Assembly (NCBI RefSeq): GCF_000376565.1
Contig: NZ_BARG01000002.1
Location: 1 to 64,000, forward strand
Origin: Streptomyces hokutonensis
Lineage (GTDB): Bacteria > Actinomycetota > Actinomycetes > Streptomycetales > Streptomycetaceae
DNA length: 64,000 bases
Direction: 5' to 3'
Part shown: piece by piece, positions 6,985 through 15,246 of the stretch
Position numbering within the stretch: the first letter of the stretch is position 1
How the letters are laid out: the number at the start of each line of letters is the position of its first letter
Made by a program: the position numbers and the translations under genes
The notes under the pieces: model-generated
The model's input: only the letters and a program-made list of their open reading frames with translations
The model's database searches: none
Told to the model about the DNA's origin: nothing

Positions 6985-7836
6985 ATGACGACCACGACAA
7001 CGACCGTGCCGGTGACGGCTGTCGAAGAGAAGACGGCTGCTGTACGGCGGCGCGGGCGGCGCCGCGGCCTCTCCCCCGGCAAACGCCTCCCCGCCTCCCG
7101 GATCATCGGCCCCGCGCTCTTCTTCGCCCTGTGGGCCGTCGCCTCCGCCGCCGGGCAGCTGGACCCGGCCGCGATCCCGGCGCCCTGGACGGTACTGCGG
7201 ACAGCCGGCCGGCTGTGGACGTCCGGCACGCTGCCCACCGACGTGCTGACCTCCCTGGAACGCGCCGCCTACGGCTTCGCCCTCGGCCTCACCGCCGGAG
7301 TCGTCCTCGCCCTGGCCGCCGGACTCAGCCGGGTCGGCGAGGCCCTGATCGACGGGACCGTGCAGCTCAACCGGGCCATCCCCACCCTCGGCCTCATCCC
7401 GCTGTTCATCCTCTGGCTGGGCATCGGCGAGACCTTCAAGATCGCCATCATCGCGATCGTCGTCTACATCCCGATCTACCTCAACCTGCACGCCGCGCTG
7501 TCCGGCATCGACCACCGCTATGTCGAACTCGCCGAGGTCCAGGGCCTGTCGAGGCTCCAGTTCATCCGCCAGATCGTCATCCCCGGCGCCCTGCCCGGCT
7601 TCTTCGTCGGCCTGCGCCTCGGAGTCACCGGCTCCTGGCTGAGCCTGGTGGTCCTGGAGCAGATCAACGCCACCAGCGGCCTCGGCTACATGATGTTCCA
7701 GGCCCAGAACTACGGCCAGTCCGACGTCATCCTCGTCGGCCTGCTGATCTACGGCGTGTTCGGCCTGGTCTCCGACAGCGCGGTCCGTCTCGTCGAACGG
7801 AGGGTGCTGTCATGGCGCCGCACACTCAGCAGCTGA
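6985..7836 (+). CDS. ABC transporter permease (SsuC-like)
   Basis: 283-residue inner-membrane permease of the BPD_transp_1 family with about six transmembrane helices after a basic, Thr-rich N-terminus. The cytoplasmic EAA-type loop that docks the ATPase is present around YVELAEVQGLSRLQFIRQIVIPGALPG (residues roughly 175-200). It follows the binding protein by 5 nt. A GTG at 6976 overlapping the upstream stop, with GGAG at ideal spacing, is an equally good start. It should form the membrane channel with the neighbouring ATPase. Confidence 0.92.
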   Translation: MTTTTTTVPVTAVEEKTAAVRRRGRRRGLSPGKRLPASRIIGPALFFALWAVASAAGQLDPAAIPAPWTVLRTAGRLWTSGTLPTDVLTSLERAAYGFALGLTAGVVLALAAGLSRVGEALIDGTVQLNRAIPTLGLIPLFILWLGIGETFKIAIIAIVVYIPIYLNLHAALSGIDHRYVELAEVQGLSRLQFIRQIVIPGALPGFFVGLRLGVTGSWLSLVVLEQINATSGLGYMMFQAQNYGQSDVILVGLLIYGVFGLVSDSAVRLVERRVLSWRRTLSS

Positions 7837-8528
7837 CCACCGCGCCCGCCGTCCGACTCCGGGGCCTGACACGGTCGTTCGACGGCCGTACGGTCCTCGA
7901 CGACATCGACCTCGACCTGCCCGCCGGACAGTTCACCGCGCTGCTCGGGCACAGCGGCTCCGGCAAGAGCACATTGCTGCGGGCCATCGCGGGCCTCGAC
8001 CACGAGGTGGTCGGGAGCGGTCAACTCACCGCCCCCGAACGGGTGTCGGTGGTCTTCCAGGACTCCCGGCTGCTGCCCTGGCGGCGGGTCCTCGACAACG
8101 TGCTGCTGGGAACGGACGGCAAGGAGGCCGCCGCGAAGGGCCGCGAGGCCCTCGCCGAGGTGGGCCTCGCCGGCCGCGAGCGGGCCTGGCCCAACGAGTT
8201 GTCCGGCGGTGAGGCGCAGCGGGCGGCACTCGCCCGGTCGTTGGTGCGTGAGCCCGAACTCCTGCTGGCCGACGAGCCGTTCGGCGCGCTGGATGCCCTG
8301 ACCCGGATCCGGATGCACGTGCTGCTGCGCGAGCTGTGGGAGCGGCACCGGCCCTCGGTGTTGCTGGTCACGCATGACGTGGACGAGGCGATCGTGCTCG
8401 CGGACCGGGTGCTGGTGCTGGAGGAGGGGCGGATCGGGTTGGACCTGGCGATCGACCCCGAGGTGCCGCGGGCGGAGTACCGGGAGCGGTTGTTGGCGGC
8501 GCTCGGTGTGACGTCGGACTCGCGGTGA
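7812..8528 (+). CDS. ABC transporter ATP-binding protein (SsuB-like)
   Basis: 238-residue ABC ATPase. Walker A GHSGSGKST covers residues 46-54 (K52), the signature is LSGGEAQRAALAR, Walker B is LLLADEPFGALD and the switch histidine lies in LVTHDVDEA. These are complete and resemble the nitrate/sulfonate/taurine subfamily. The ATG at 7812 overlaps the permease by 25 nt and has GGAGGG at good spacing, implying translational coupling. It energises import of the substrate captured by the upstream lipoprotein. Confidence 0.95.
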   Translation: MAPHTQQLTTAPAVRLRGLTRSFDGRTVLDDIDLDLPAGQFTALLGHSGSGKSTLLRAIAGLDHEVVGSGQLTAPERVSVVFQDSRLLPWRRVLDNVLLGTDGKEAAAKGREALAEVGLAGRERAWPNELSGGEAQRAALARSLVREPELLLADEPFGALDALTRIRMHVLLRELWERHRPSVLLVTHDVDEAIVLADRVLVLEEGRIGLDLAIDPEVPRAEYRERLLAALGVTSDSR

Positions 8529-8600
8529 CGGTCGGCTGCGCGGTGACTCCGTCGGCTGCGTAGTGACCGTGCGCTTCGCAGTGACCGTGCGCTGCTCGTG
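8529..8600. repeat. Short imperfect tandem repeats after the ATPase gene
   Basis: GTCGGCTGCG occurs twice and GTGACCGTGCGCT twice in close succession, as if by slippage or local duplication. The stretch has no coding capacity. Confidence 0.45.
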
Positions 8601-8603
8601 CCG

Positions 8604-8673
8604 CCCGGGGGCTGCGCCCCCAGACCCCCATCGGCCCTGAAGGGGCCTCGTTCTCAAACGCCGGACGGGCTGG
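8604..8673. repeat. Dispersed REP-like intergenic repeat, copy 1
   Basis: Starts with the hairpin GGGGGC-TGC-GCCCCC (8607-8621), followed by an AGACCCCC element and ends with ACGCCGGACGGGCTGG. The same layout recurs at 36102-36166 and, partially, at 58633-58653. It interrupts the sulfonate operon between the ATPase and monooxygenase genes and may act as an mRNA processing or stability element. Confidence 0.55.
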
Positions 8674-8725
8674 TTTGTGCCGCCCGCATTGAAAGGCACC
8701 GGAACACTCACCCAAAGGACCTGGC

Positions 8726-10060
8726 ATGCCCCGCCGTCTCCACCTCAACGCCTTCCTCATGAACACCGGTCACCACGAGGCCTCCTGGCGCCTCCCCGAG
8801 AGCAACCCCTACGCCCACGTGGAGCTGGACCACTACATCCACCTCGCCCGGATCGCCGAGCGCGGCACCTTCGACTCGCTCTTCCTCGCCGACGGACCGC
8901 AGTTGTGGAGCAACCTGGCCCAACGCCCGGCAGGCGCCCTGGAACCCCTCACCCTCCTCACCGCACTCGCGACGGCGACCGAGCACATAGGTCTGATCGC
9001 CACCGCCTCGACCTCCTACAACTCGCCCTACAACCTGGCCCGCAAGTTCGCCTCGCTCGACATCATCAGCGGCGGCAGGGCCGGCTGGAACATCGTCACC
9101 ACCGCCGGTGCCGAAGCAGCCCGCAACTTCGGGCTCGAGCACGAGCCCGCGCACGCCGAACGCTACGCACGCGCCGCGGAGTTCCTCGATGTGGCGCTGA
9201 AGCTCTGGGACAGCTGGGAGGACGACGCGATCGTCGCCGACAAGGCGGCCGGAGTGTGGGGCGACGACGCGAAGATCCATCCCCCGCGCCACCAGGGGAC
9301 GTACTTCAGTGTCGAGGGAGCGCTCAACGTCCCCCGCTCGCCCCAGGGTTACCCCCTGCTCGTGCAGGCGGGTTCGAGCGAGGACGGCAAGACGTTCGCG
9401 GCCCGCTACGCGGAGGCGGTGTTCACCGCGCAGCAGACCCTGGCCGACGCGCAGGCGTTCTACACGGACCTCAAGTCCCGTACGGCGGCGGCCGGTCGGG
9501 ACCCCGAGCACATCAAGGTGCTGCCCGGCATCGTCCCGGTACTCGGCTCGACGGAGGCCGAGGCACGGGAGAACGAGCGATTGCTCGAGGACCACATCGT
9601 GTACACGCACGGCGTGGACCGCCTGGAACACCTGCTTCAACTACCGCCCGGCACCCTGGAGCTGGACGCCCAGCTCCCCGCCGACCTGCCGCCCGAGGAC
9701 GCCATCGAGGGCGCGAAGAGCCGTTACACCCTCGTCGTCGAACTCGCCCGCCGCGACCGGCTGACCGTACGGCAGCTGATCGGCCGGCTCGGCGGCGGAC
9801 GTGGGCACCTCACCTTCGCGGGCACACCCGAACAGGTCGCCGACGCGATCGAGACCTGGTTCACCCAGGGCGCCGCCGACGGCTTCAACATCATGCCGGC
9901 GGTCCTGCCCTCCGGCCTCGACGCCTTCGTCGACCACGTCGTCCCGCTCCTCCGCTCCCGCAGCCTGCTCCGCACCGAGTACGGCCCCCGCACCACCCTC
10001 CGGGAGCGCTACGGCCTCCCCCGCCCCGCCAACCAGTACACCCAACCCGCCTACGCCTGA
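8726..10060 (+). CDS. FMN-dependent monooxygenase, NtaA/SnaA/DszA family
   Basis: 444-residue bacterial luciferase-like monooxygenase of the nitrilotriacetate/dibenzothiophene-sulfone monooxygenase class; the length is typical. Visible family stretches include LNAFLMNTGHHEASWR at the N-terminus, a conserved SGGRAGWNIVTT near residue 117, and FNIMPAVLPSGLDAFVDHVVPLL near the C-terminus. It needs reduced FMN from a separate reductase, which is not encoded nearby. With a sulfonate transporter upstream and a TauD-type dioxygenase 12 nt downstream, it probably cleaves C-S bonds to release sulfite. A strong AAAGGA ribosome site precedes the ATG. Confidence 0.92.
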   Translation: MPRRLHLNAFLMNTGHHEASWRLPESNPYAHVELDHYIHLARIAERGTFDSLFLADGPQLWSNLAQRPAGALEPLTLLTALATATEHIGLIATASTSYNSPYNLARKFASLDIISGGRAGWNIVTTAGAEAARNFGLEHEPAHAERYARAAEFLDVALKLWDSWEDDAIVADKAAGVWGDDAKIHPPRHQGTYFSVEGALNVPRSPQGYPLLVQAGSSEDGKTFAARYAEAVFTAQQTLADAQAFYTDLKSRTAAAGRDPEHIKVLPGIVPVLGSTEAEARENERLLEDHIVYTHGVDRLEHLLQLPPGTLELDAQLPADLPPEDAIEGAKSRYTLVVELARRDRLTVRQLIGRLGGGRGHLTFAGTPEQVADAIETWFTQGAADGFNIMPAVLPSGLDAFVDHVVPLLRSRSLLRTEYGPRTTLRERYGLPRPANQYTQPAYA

Positions 10061-10072
10061 AGGGACTTCACC

Positions 10073-10963
10073 ATGTCCATCGAGATCCAGAAGGTCACCG
10101 CGCACATCGGCGCCCGCGTCTCCGGCGTCGACATCAACAAGCCGCTCGACTCCGAACAAGTCACGGCGATCCGCGAGGCCCTCAACATCCACAAGGCCCT
10201 GGTCTTCGACGACGTCCACCTCGACGACGAGGGCCAGGAGGCCTTCGCCCGCCACTTCGGCGACCTGACCACCGCGCACCCCACCGTCCCCGCTGTCGAC
10301 GGCGCCCCGAACGTGCTGCCCGTCGACAGCGAGCGCGGCCGGGCCAACCACTGGCACACGGACGTCACCTTCGTCCTCAACCCGCCCCAGGCCAGCACCC
10401 TGCGCTCCATCACGGTCCCGCCGTACGGCGGCGAGACCCTGATCGCCAGCTCCGCCGCCGCCTACCGCGACCTGCCCGAACCCCTCCGCGCCCTGGCCGA
10501 CACCCTGTGGGCGGAGCACACCAACGACTACGACTACGCCGTACCGGACGAGGAGATCGACGACGAAAAGGCCGCCCAGCGCGCCCAGTTCACGTCGATC
10601 AAGTTCCGCACGGTCCACCCGGTGGTCCGCGTGCACCCGCTGACCGGCGAACGCGGCCTGTTCATAGGCGGTTTCGCGCAACGCGTCGTAGGCCTGTCGA
10701 AGGATGAATCCCGCAAGATCCTCGACCTCCTCCAGGCATACGTCACCCGCCCCGAGAACATCCTCCGCCACCGCTGGTCCCCGAACCAGCTCGTCCTGTT
10801 CGACAACCGCATCACCCAGCACTACGCCATCGACAACTACGACGACCAGCCCCGCCGCCTCAACCGCGTGACCGTCGCCGGTGACGTCCCGGTCGGCATC
10901 GAGGGCAAGGAGAGCTACTCGATCGAGGGCGACGCGTCGCACTACACGTCGGTGGCCGAATAA
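10073..10963 (+). CDS. TauD/TfdA family alpha-ketoglutarate-dependent dioxygenase
   Basis: 296-residue non-haem Fe(II)/2-oxoglutarate dioxygenase. The facial triad is visible as H95-T-D97 (NHWHTDVTF) and H250 (ITQHYAIDNY), with R265 a good candidate for 2-oxoglutarate binding. Family members hydroxylate taurine, alkyl sulfates or sulfonates to release sulfite or sulfate. As the last gene of the sulfonate operon it is probably a desulfonating enzyme with a substrate range complementary to the FMN monooxygenase. A strong terminator follows. Confidence 0.93.
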   Translation: MSIEIQKVTAHIGARVSGVDINKPLDSEQVTAIREALNIHKALVFDDVHLDDEGQEAFARHFGDLTTAHPTVPAVDGAPNVLPVDSERGRANHWHTDVTFVLNPPQASTLRSITVPPYGGETLIASSAAAYRDLPEPLRALADTLWAEHTNDYDYAVPDEEIDDEKAAQRAQFTSIKFRTVHPVVRVHPLTGERGLFIGGFAQRVVGLSKDESRKILDLLQAYVTRPENILRHRWSPNQLVLFDNRITQHYAIDNYDDQPRRLNRVTVAGDVPVGIEGKESYSIEGDASHYTSVAE

Positions 10964-11007
10964 CCACACACCCGAACCCGAGCCGGATCCGATCCCGCCC
11001 CCGAAAC

Positions 11008-11040
11008 GCCCCCGCGGTCCACCCGCGGGGGCTTCTTGTT
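11008..11040 (+). terminator. Intrinsic terminator ending the sulfonate operon
   Basis: Perfect 10-bp stem GCCCCCGCGG / CCGCGGGGGC (11008-11017 with 11023-11032), 5-nt loop, then TTCTTGTT. Confidence 0.85.
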
Positions 11041-11052
11041 GCTAACCTGCAC

Positions 11053-11069
11053 TTGCAAGTAGGTTGCAA
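11053..11069. promoter_or_regulatory. Nur operator (nickel-responsive Fur-family repressor site)
   Basis: TTGCAA-GTAGG-TTGCAA is an exact match to the Streptomyces Nur box architecture TTGCAA-N5-TTGCAA. It lies 37 nt upstream of the sodF start codon. In Streptomyces coelicolor Ni-bound Nur represses sodF, so FeSOD is made only when nickel for NiSOD is scarce; the same control is expected here. Confidence 0.85.
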
Positions 11070-11105
11070 TAAGAGTCCCAGAGGTCCGGAGGGGATCGAT
11101 CCGTC

Positions 11106-11741
11106 ATGCCCGTCTACACGCTGCCCGACCTGCCCTACGACTACTCCGCGCTCGCCCCCGTGATCAGCCCCGAGATCATCGAGCTGCACCACGACAAGCA
11201 CCACGCGGCCTACGTCAAGGGAGCCAACGACACGCTGGAGCAGCTGGCGGAGGCACGCGACAAAGAGCAGTGGGGCTCGGTCAACGGCCTGGAGAAGAGC
11301 CTCGCGTTCCACCTCTCCGGCCACATCCTGCACAGCATCTACTGGCAGAACATGACCGGCGACGGCGGCGGTGAACCCCTGGCCGCGGACGGGGTCGGCG
11401 GCCTCGCGGACGCCATCACCGAGTCCTTCGGCTCCTTCGCCGGCTTCAAGGCCCAGCTGACCAAGGCCGCAGCCACCACGCAGGGTTCGGGCTGGGGCGT
11501 ACTCGCCCACGAACCGCTCAGCGGCCGCCTCATCGTCGAGCAGGTCTACGACCACCAGGGCAACGTCGGCCAGGGCTCCACCCCGCTCCTCGTCTTCGAC
11601 GCCTGGGAGCACGCCTTCTACCTCCAGTACAAGAACCAGAAGGTCGACTTCATCGACGCCATGTGGGCGGTCGTCAACTGGCAGGACGTGGCGAGGCGTT
11701 ACGAGGCGGCGAGGTCCCGCCAGACGATCCTGTCTGTCTGA
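11106..11741 (+). CDS. sodF: Superoxide dismutase, Fe/Mn family
   Basis: 211-residue cytoplasmic superoxide dismutase converting superoxide to peroxide and oxygen. The four metal ligands are in place: H28 (ELHHDKHH), H76 (LHSIYW), D165 and H169 ([10 protein letters not shown]). Residues around the site and the presence of a Nur box 37 nt upstream identify the iron-type SodF backup enzyme of Streptomyces, which also carries a Ni-SOD elsewhere. GGAGGGG lies 12 nt before the ATG, a little far but clear. A long bidirectional hairpin separates it from the convergent phosphatase gene. Confidence 0.95.
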   Translation: MPVYTLPDLPYDYSALAPVISPEIIELHHDKHHAAYVKGANDTLEQLAEARDKEQWGSVNGLEKSLAFHLSGHILHSIYWQNMTGDGGGEPLAADGVGGLADAITESFGSFAGFKAQLTKAAATTQGSGWGVLAHEPLSGRLIVEQVYDHQGNVGQGSTPLLVFDAWEHAFYLQYKNQKVDFIDAMWAVVNWQDVARRYEAARSRQTILSV

Positions 11742-11797
11742 GAACGTCCTGCCTCGTGATCGTCTTCTCACCTTTCACGCGGGCAGGCGGATGAGAA

Positions 11798-11834
11798 GGC
11801 GGCCCCCGCGAGGACGTGACTCGCGGGGGCCGCC
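11798..11834. terminator. Bidirectional hairpin between sodF and the convergent phosphatase gene
   Basis: Perfect 15-bp stem GGCGGCCCCCGCGAG (11798-11812) with its complement (11820-11834), 7-nt loop. It can serve both convergent genes, although neither side has a strong T-run. Confidence 0.75.
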
Positions 11835-11838
11835 GTCC

Positions 11839-12456
11839 TCAATCTGCCGCGCTACACGGCACATTGAGCGACAACAGAGCGAACTCCCCATCCCCCACCC
11901 GAAGTTCACTCACCGCCGCGTTCCGCAGCCGCGGGAACACCCGCCGGTAGTCACCCAGCGGAATCGACAGCGCCCGGCACAGCACCAGCCGCAGCAGGGT
12001 GTTGTGGGCGACGACCAGCACCCGCCCCCCGGAGTGCGCGGCGGCGATGCGCCGCAGCGCGGCCAGCCCGCGCGTCGCCGCGGCCGTCGGATCCTCGGCC
12101 CCCGGGAACGGACACGCCGCCGGATCGGCCCGGAAGGCCTCCGCCGCACCGGGATCCTCCGCCGCGAACTCCGCGAGCGTACGGCCCTCCACCACCCCGA
12201 AGTCGCATTCGCGCAGGCCGGGTTCGGTGTGGGGGGTGAGGTGCAGGGCGCGGGCGGCGGGCGCCGCCGTCAGCACAGCCCGGGACAGCGGGGACGTCCA
12301 GATCGCGTCGACCGGATGCGCCGCGGCCCACCGGCCGAGGTCTTCGGCCTGAGCGACCCCCGCCTCCGTCAGGGCAACGTCACTGATGCCGGCGTAACGG
12401 TTCTCGGCGTGCCAGACGGTCTGGCCGTGGCGGGCCAACAGGAGGGTGGCGCTCAT
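11839..12456 (-). CDS. Histidine phosphatase family protein (phosphoglycerate-mutase-like)
   Basis: 205-residue branch-1 histidine phosphatase. The phosphoacceptor motif LLARHGQT is at residues 6-13 (His10). The second catalytic Arg and Glu lie in TSPLSRA and ECDFGVVEGRT, and the distal His in VLVVAHNTLLRLVL. It probably dephosphorylates a small phospho-metabolite rather than acting as a mutase. The ATG overlaps the stop of the upstream FGGY kinase by 4 nt (ATGA), so the two are translationally coupled and likely handle the same sugar phosphate. Confidence 0.9.
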   Translation of the reverse strand: MSATLLLARHGQTVWHAENRYAGISDVALTEAGVAQAEDLGRWAAAHPVDAIWTSPLSRAVLTAAPAARALHLTPHTEPGLRECDFGVVEGRTLAEFAAEDPGAAEAFRADPAACPFPGAEDPTAAATRGLAALRRIAAAHSGGRVLVVAHNTLLRLVLCRALSIPLGDYRRVFPRLRNAAVSELRVGDGEFALLSLNVPCSAAD

Positions 12457-13904
12457 GAGTCGGGGGTTTCCTGGTTCAGGCGGGAGCGGGTGTGGGTCGC
12501 GATCGGGGTCGGCAGCCAGCCCCGGTTCTCCAGTTCGTCCACCAGCCGAGCGTACGGCTCGACGAAGCGGGCCGTACGAGACGGACGGGGTTCGAGGACC
12601 GTACGGATGCGGACCATACGGTCGGCCGTATCCGTCAGGCTGAGGCCCGTTCCACCGTGCGCCGCCAACACCGCCATCCCCAGGGCCGGTTCGACCTGTT
12701 CCGGCACCCGGGCCGGGCGGCCGAGGATGTCGGCGCGGAGCTGGTTCCAGTACGCGCTGCGGGCCGCGCCGCCCGTGAAGGTGAGCGGCCCGCCTATCGG
12801 GGCGCCGAGATGGTGCAGATAGTCGAGGCACAGCCGCTCGGTGAACGCCACGCCCTGGAGCACCGCCGCCCAGCCGTCCGCCTCGGAGGCCGGGGTGCCA
12901 AGGACGAAGGCGGTGGCGTCCGGGGCGAGAAAGGGGAACCGTTCGCCGGGCGAGGCCAACGGATATGTGACGACGCCCGACGGTTCGTACGCGGCCGCCA
13001 GTCTGTCCATCTCCACCGGATCCACCCCCGCCCCCGCCCCCGTCGGCAACGCGCCCGCCCCCACGCTCGACGCCCCGCCCGGCAGCCAACTCCCGTCCGG
13101 CGCACGGTGGTTGTAGACCACCCCGGCGGTGTCCCGGACGGGCCTCGCGGACGCCCCCTTGAGGACCAGCGTGGTGCCGAGCACCGAGTTCCAGGAGCCC
13201 TCGTACAACGCCCCCGAGGCGATCTGGGCCGCGCAGCCGTCCGTCATCCCGGCGACGACCGGCGTACCGACGGGAATGCCCGTCGCTTCGGCGGCGGCCC
13301 GGCAGACGCCTCCCAGACGCGTACCCGGCCGTACGACCTCCGGCAACACGTCGCCCAAATAGGCCAGTCGAGACGGCCAGTCCTCGCCCTCCACGTCATA
13401 GCCCGTCTTGAGGGCATGACTGGAGTCGGTCGGAACCGTCCCGCCGCCCGTCAACCGAGCGGTGATGACATCAGGCTGATGGGTGACCAGCCCCCTCCCG
13501 TACACCTCCAACAGCCACAACACCTTCGGCAGCGCCCAACTCGTCTGCATTCCGACCCGCGCCGCCTCCGCCACCGCGCGCCCGTCGTCGTACATCACCC
13601 CGGGCGTCAGCGGGCGCCCGTCGCCGTCCGTCAGCAGCACGGTCCCGGAGGTACCGCACACCGCGAGCCCACCGAGCCGTACGCCTGCCGCCTCCTGCCC
13701 CGCCAGGGCGGCCCTGGACGCGGCACACACGGCCTCCCACCACTCCCCCGGATCCTGCTCGTGCCGCACCCCGTCCCGACGTCCGGCCAGCGGAGCGGTG
13801 CCGGCGCCGAGGACCCGCCCGTCGCCGGTGACCAGCAGCGCGCGGACGCTCTGCGTCCCCAGGTCGATCCCGAGCCACGCCCCGCCGTCACCCTCGAACA
13901 TCAT
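12453..13904 (-). CDS. FGGY-family carbohydrate kinase
   Basis: 483-residue sugar kinase with both FGGY halves. The N-terminal phosphate-binding LGIDLGTQSVRALL (about 11-24), a catalytic Asp-containing YDDGRA loop, GMTDGCAAQIASGAL in the middle, and the C-terminal adenosine motif FTGGAARSAYWNQLRADILGRP are intact. It phosphorylates a pentulose, polyol or related sugar; ribulo-, xylulo- or erythritol-kinase activity cannot be separated by sequence reading. It has GGGAGG before the ATG, is coupled to the phosphatase and divergent from a 2-hydroxyacid dehydrogenase, with a second FGGY kinase beyond. Confidence 0.92.
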   Translation of the reverse strand: MMFEGDGGAWLGIDLGTQSVRALLVTGDGRVLGAGTAPLAGRRDGVRHEQDPGEWWEAVCAASRAALAGQEAAGVRLGGLAVCGTSGTVLLTDGDGRPLTPGVMYDDGRAVAEAARVGMQTSWALPKVLWLLEVYGRGLVTHQPDVITARLTGGGTVPTDSSHALKTGYDVEGEDWPSRLAYLGDVLPEVVRPGTRLGGVCRAAAEATGIPVGTPVVAGMTDGCAAQIASGALYEGSWNSVLGTTLVLKGASARPVRDTAGVVYNHRAPDGSWLPGGASSVGAGALPTGAGAGVDPVEMDRLAAAYEPSGVVTYPLASPGERFPFLAPDATAFVLGTPASEADGWAAVLQGVAFTERLCLDYLHHLGAPIGGPLTFTGGAARSAYWNQLRADILGRPARVPEQVEPALGMAVLAAHGGTGLSLTDTADRMVRIRTVLEPRPSRTARFVEPYARLVDELENRGWLPTPIATHTRSRLNQETPDS

Positions 13905-13975
13905 CCGGACCTCCCACAGGGGTTACGCATTCGGCATTCCCCGTTCATCGTGGCAAAGAGGGAGGGAGCCCCACG

Positions 13976-15019
13976 ATGACCGAGACCCTGCGTGTCGTCG
14001 CCGCCGGTGACCATTTCGTCCTGCCGTCGCTGATCACTTCCGCGATCGCCGAGGAACTGCGCGAACACCCTTTTTCTGTAAGCGAGTTGAAGCTCGGCTG
14101 GCCCCTGGAACCCTTCGGCCAGGTCGCCGAGGTCGAGGAGGCGAGCGACGCCGAGGACGAGCTGATCGAGGCCCTGCGCAGCAATGGCGGCGCACAGGTG
14201 CTGGTCACCCAAATGGGGCCGGTCACCGAACGCGTACTCTCAACCTGCCCCGATCTCCAACTGGTCGTGGTGTGCCGGGGCGGACCGGTCAACGTCAACC
14301 TGGACGCGGCGAAGACCCACGACGTACGGGTGTGCTTCGCACCCGGCCGCAACGCCGCCGCGACCGCCGAGTTCACCGTGGGCATGATGCTGGCCGCACT
14401 CCGCCGCATCCCCCAGGCGCACGAACTCCTTGCCGGGCAAGGGAGTTGGGAACAGGGAGCCACCTACTACACCTACGAGCACAGCGGGTTGGAGCTGGAG
14501 GATCTGCCGGTCGGCCTCGTCGGATACGGCGCCGTCGGCAGCCGCGTCGCCCGCGCCCTCTGCGCCTTCGGCGCCCGTGTGATGGTGTACGACCCTTATG
14601 TGCACGGCGAGATCCACGGACTGCGCGTCGCGACGCTGGACGAACTCCTGCGCCGCTCCCAGGTCATCACCCTGCACGCCCGCCTGACCCCCGAGACCCG
14701 CGGCCTGATCGGCGCCCGCGAGCTGGCACTGCTGCGCCCCGGCGCGGTCGTGGTCAACGTCGCGCGGGGCCCCCTCCTGGACGAGGAGGCACTGTGCGAG
14801 GCCCTGGAGAGCGGCCGGCTGTCGGCAGCAGCCCTGGACACCTACACCCACGAGCCACTGCCCACCGCGTCACGCCTGTTCGGCCTGGCCGACCGGGTCG
14901 TAATGACTCCACACCTGGGCGGTGCCTCCCGAGCCGTAGCCGAAAAGGCGGCGCGAATAGCGGCAGAAGAGGTCGGCCGCTGGGCACGAGGGGCTTCTCT
15001 CGCACACCAACTCCGTTGA
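13976..15019 (+). CDS. NAD-dependent 2-hydroxyacid dehydrogenase (SerA/PdxB-like fold)
   Basis: 347-residue D-2-hydroxyacid dehydrogenase. The Rossmann motif is VGYGAVGSRVARAL (about residue 182). The catalytic Arg lies in VVNVARGPLLDEEAL, Glu in DTYTHEPLP and His in MTPHLGGAS, all intact. It interconverts 2-hydroxy and 2-keto acids (glycerate, erythronate or similar). A strong GGGAGGGAG ribosome site precedes the ATG. Its position between two FGGY kinases and a phosphatase suggests a catabolic pathway for a sugar acid or polyol; the substrate is open. No regulator or transporter gene is adjacent. Confidence 0.9.
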   Translation: MTETLRVVAAGDHFVLPSLITSAIAEELREHPFSVSELKLGWPLEPFGQVAEVEEASDAEDELIEALRSNGGAQVLVTQMGPVTERVLSTCPDLQLVVVCRGGPVNVNLDAAKTHDVRVCFAPGRNAAATAEFTVGMMLAALRRIPQAHELLAGQGSWEQGATYYTYEHSGLELEDLPVGLVGYGAVGSRVARALCAFGARVMVYDPYVHGEIHGLRVATLDELLRRSQVITLHARLTPETRGLIGARELALLRPGAVVVNVARGPLLDEEALCEALESGRLSAAALDTYTHEPLPTASRLFGLADRVVMTPHLGGASRAVAEKAARIAAEEVGRWARGASLAHQLR

Positions 15020-15070
15020 GGGCCCACCAAGTTGGCCTGTCCCCACGCCACCGGCCGAGAGGGAGCCGTA

Positions 15071-15156
15071 GGGGCGCGCCGGTGTCGAGAGGCCCAGCGC
15101 GCGGAGGCGCGCAGCGCCGAGCACGGTGGGCCTCTCGACACCGGCTTGAGGCGCCC
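15071..15156. repeat. Long imperfect inverted repeat between dehydrogenase and second kinase
   Basis: A perfect 19-bp arm pair (15078-15096 and 15127-15145, GCCGGTGTCGAGAGGCCCA and complement) is extended outward by GGGGCGC/GCGCCCC after a small bulge. The loop is itself GCGCGC-rich. It has no coding capacity and no T-run. It may be a structured 5' RNA of the kinase mRNA, a processing site or a dispersed repeat. Confidence 0.6.
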
Positions 15157-15246
15157 CGAAGGCGACCGAACCAAAAGAGGTGCGCGCGCACGGCGCCTTC
15201 TCAACACAGCCCGACTTGAGCATCACTACTCAGCAGGGGGTCACCT

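Noticed and set aside
5890..7836. A continuous 648-codon frame joining the binding-protein region to the permease
   Set aside because: Its first two-thirds is an out-of-frame reading of the lipoprotein gene; the permease starts at 6985 (or 6976).
11839..13089. Phosphatase extended to 416 residues
   Set aside because: The extra part is an out-of-frame reading of the FGGY kinase; ATG at 12456 gives a normal phosphatase.
12492..13979. A 495-codon plus-strand frame over the FGGY kinase
   Set aside because: Composition is Arg/Gln/His-rich without domains; the minus-strand kinase is complete.
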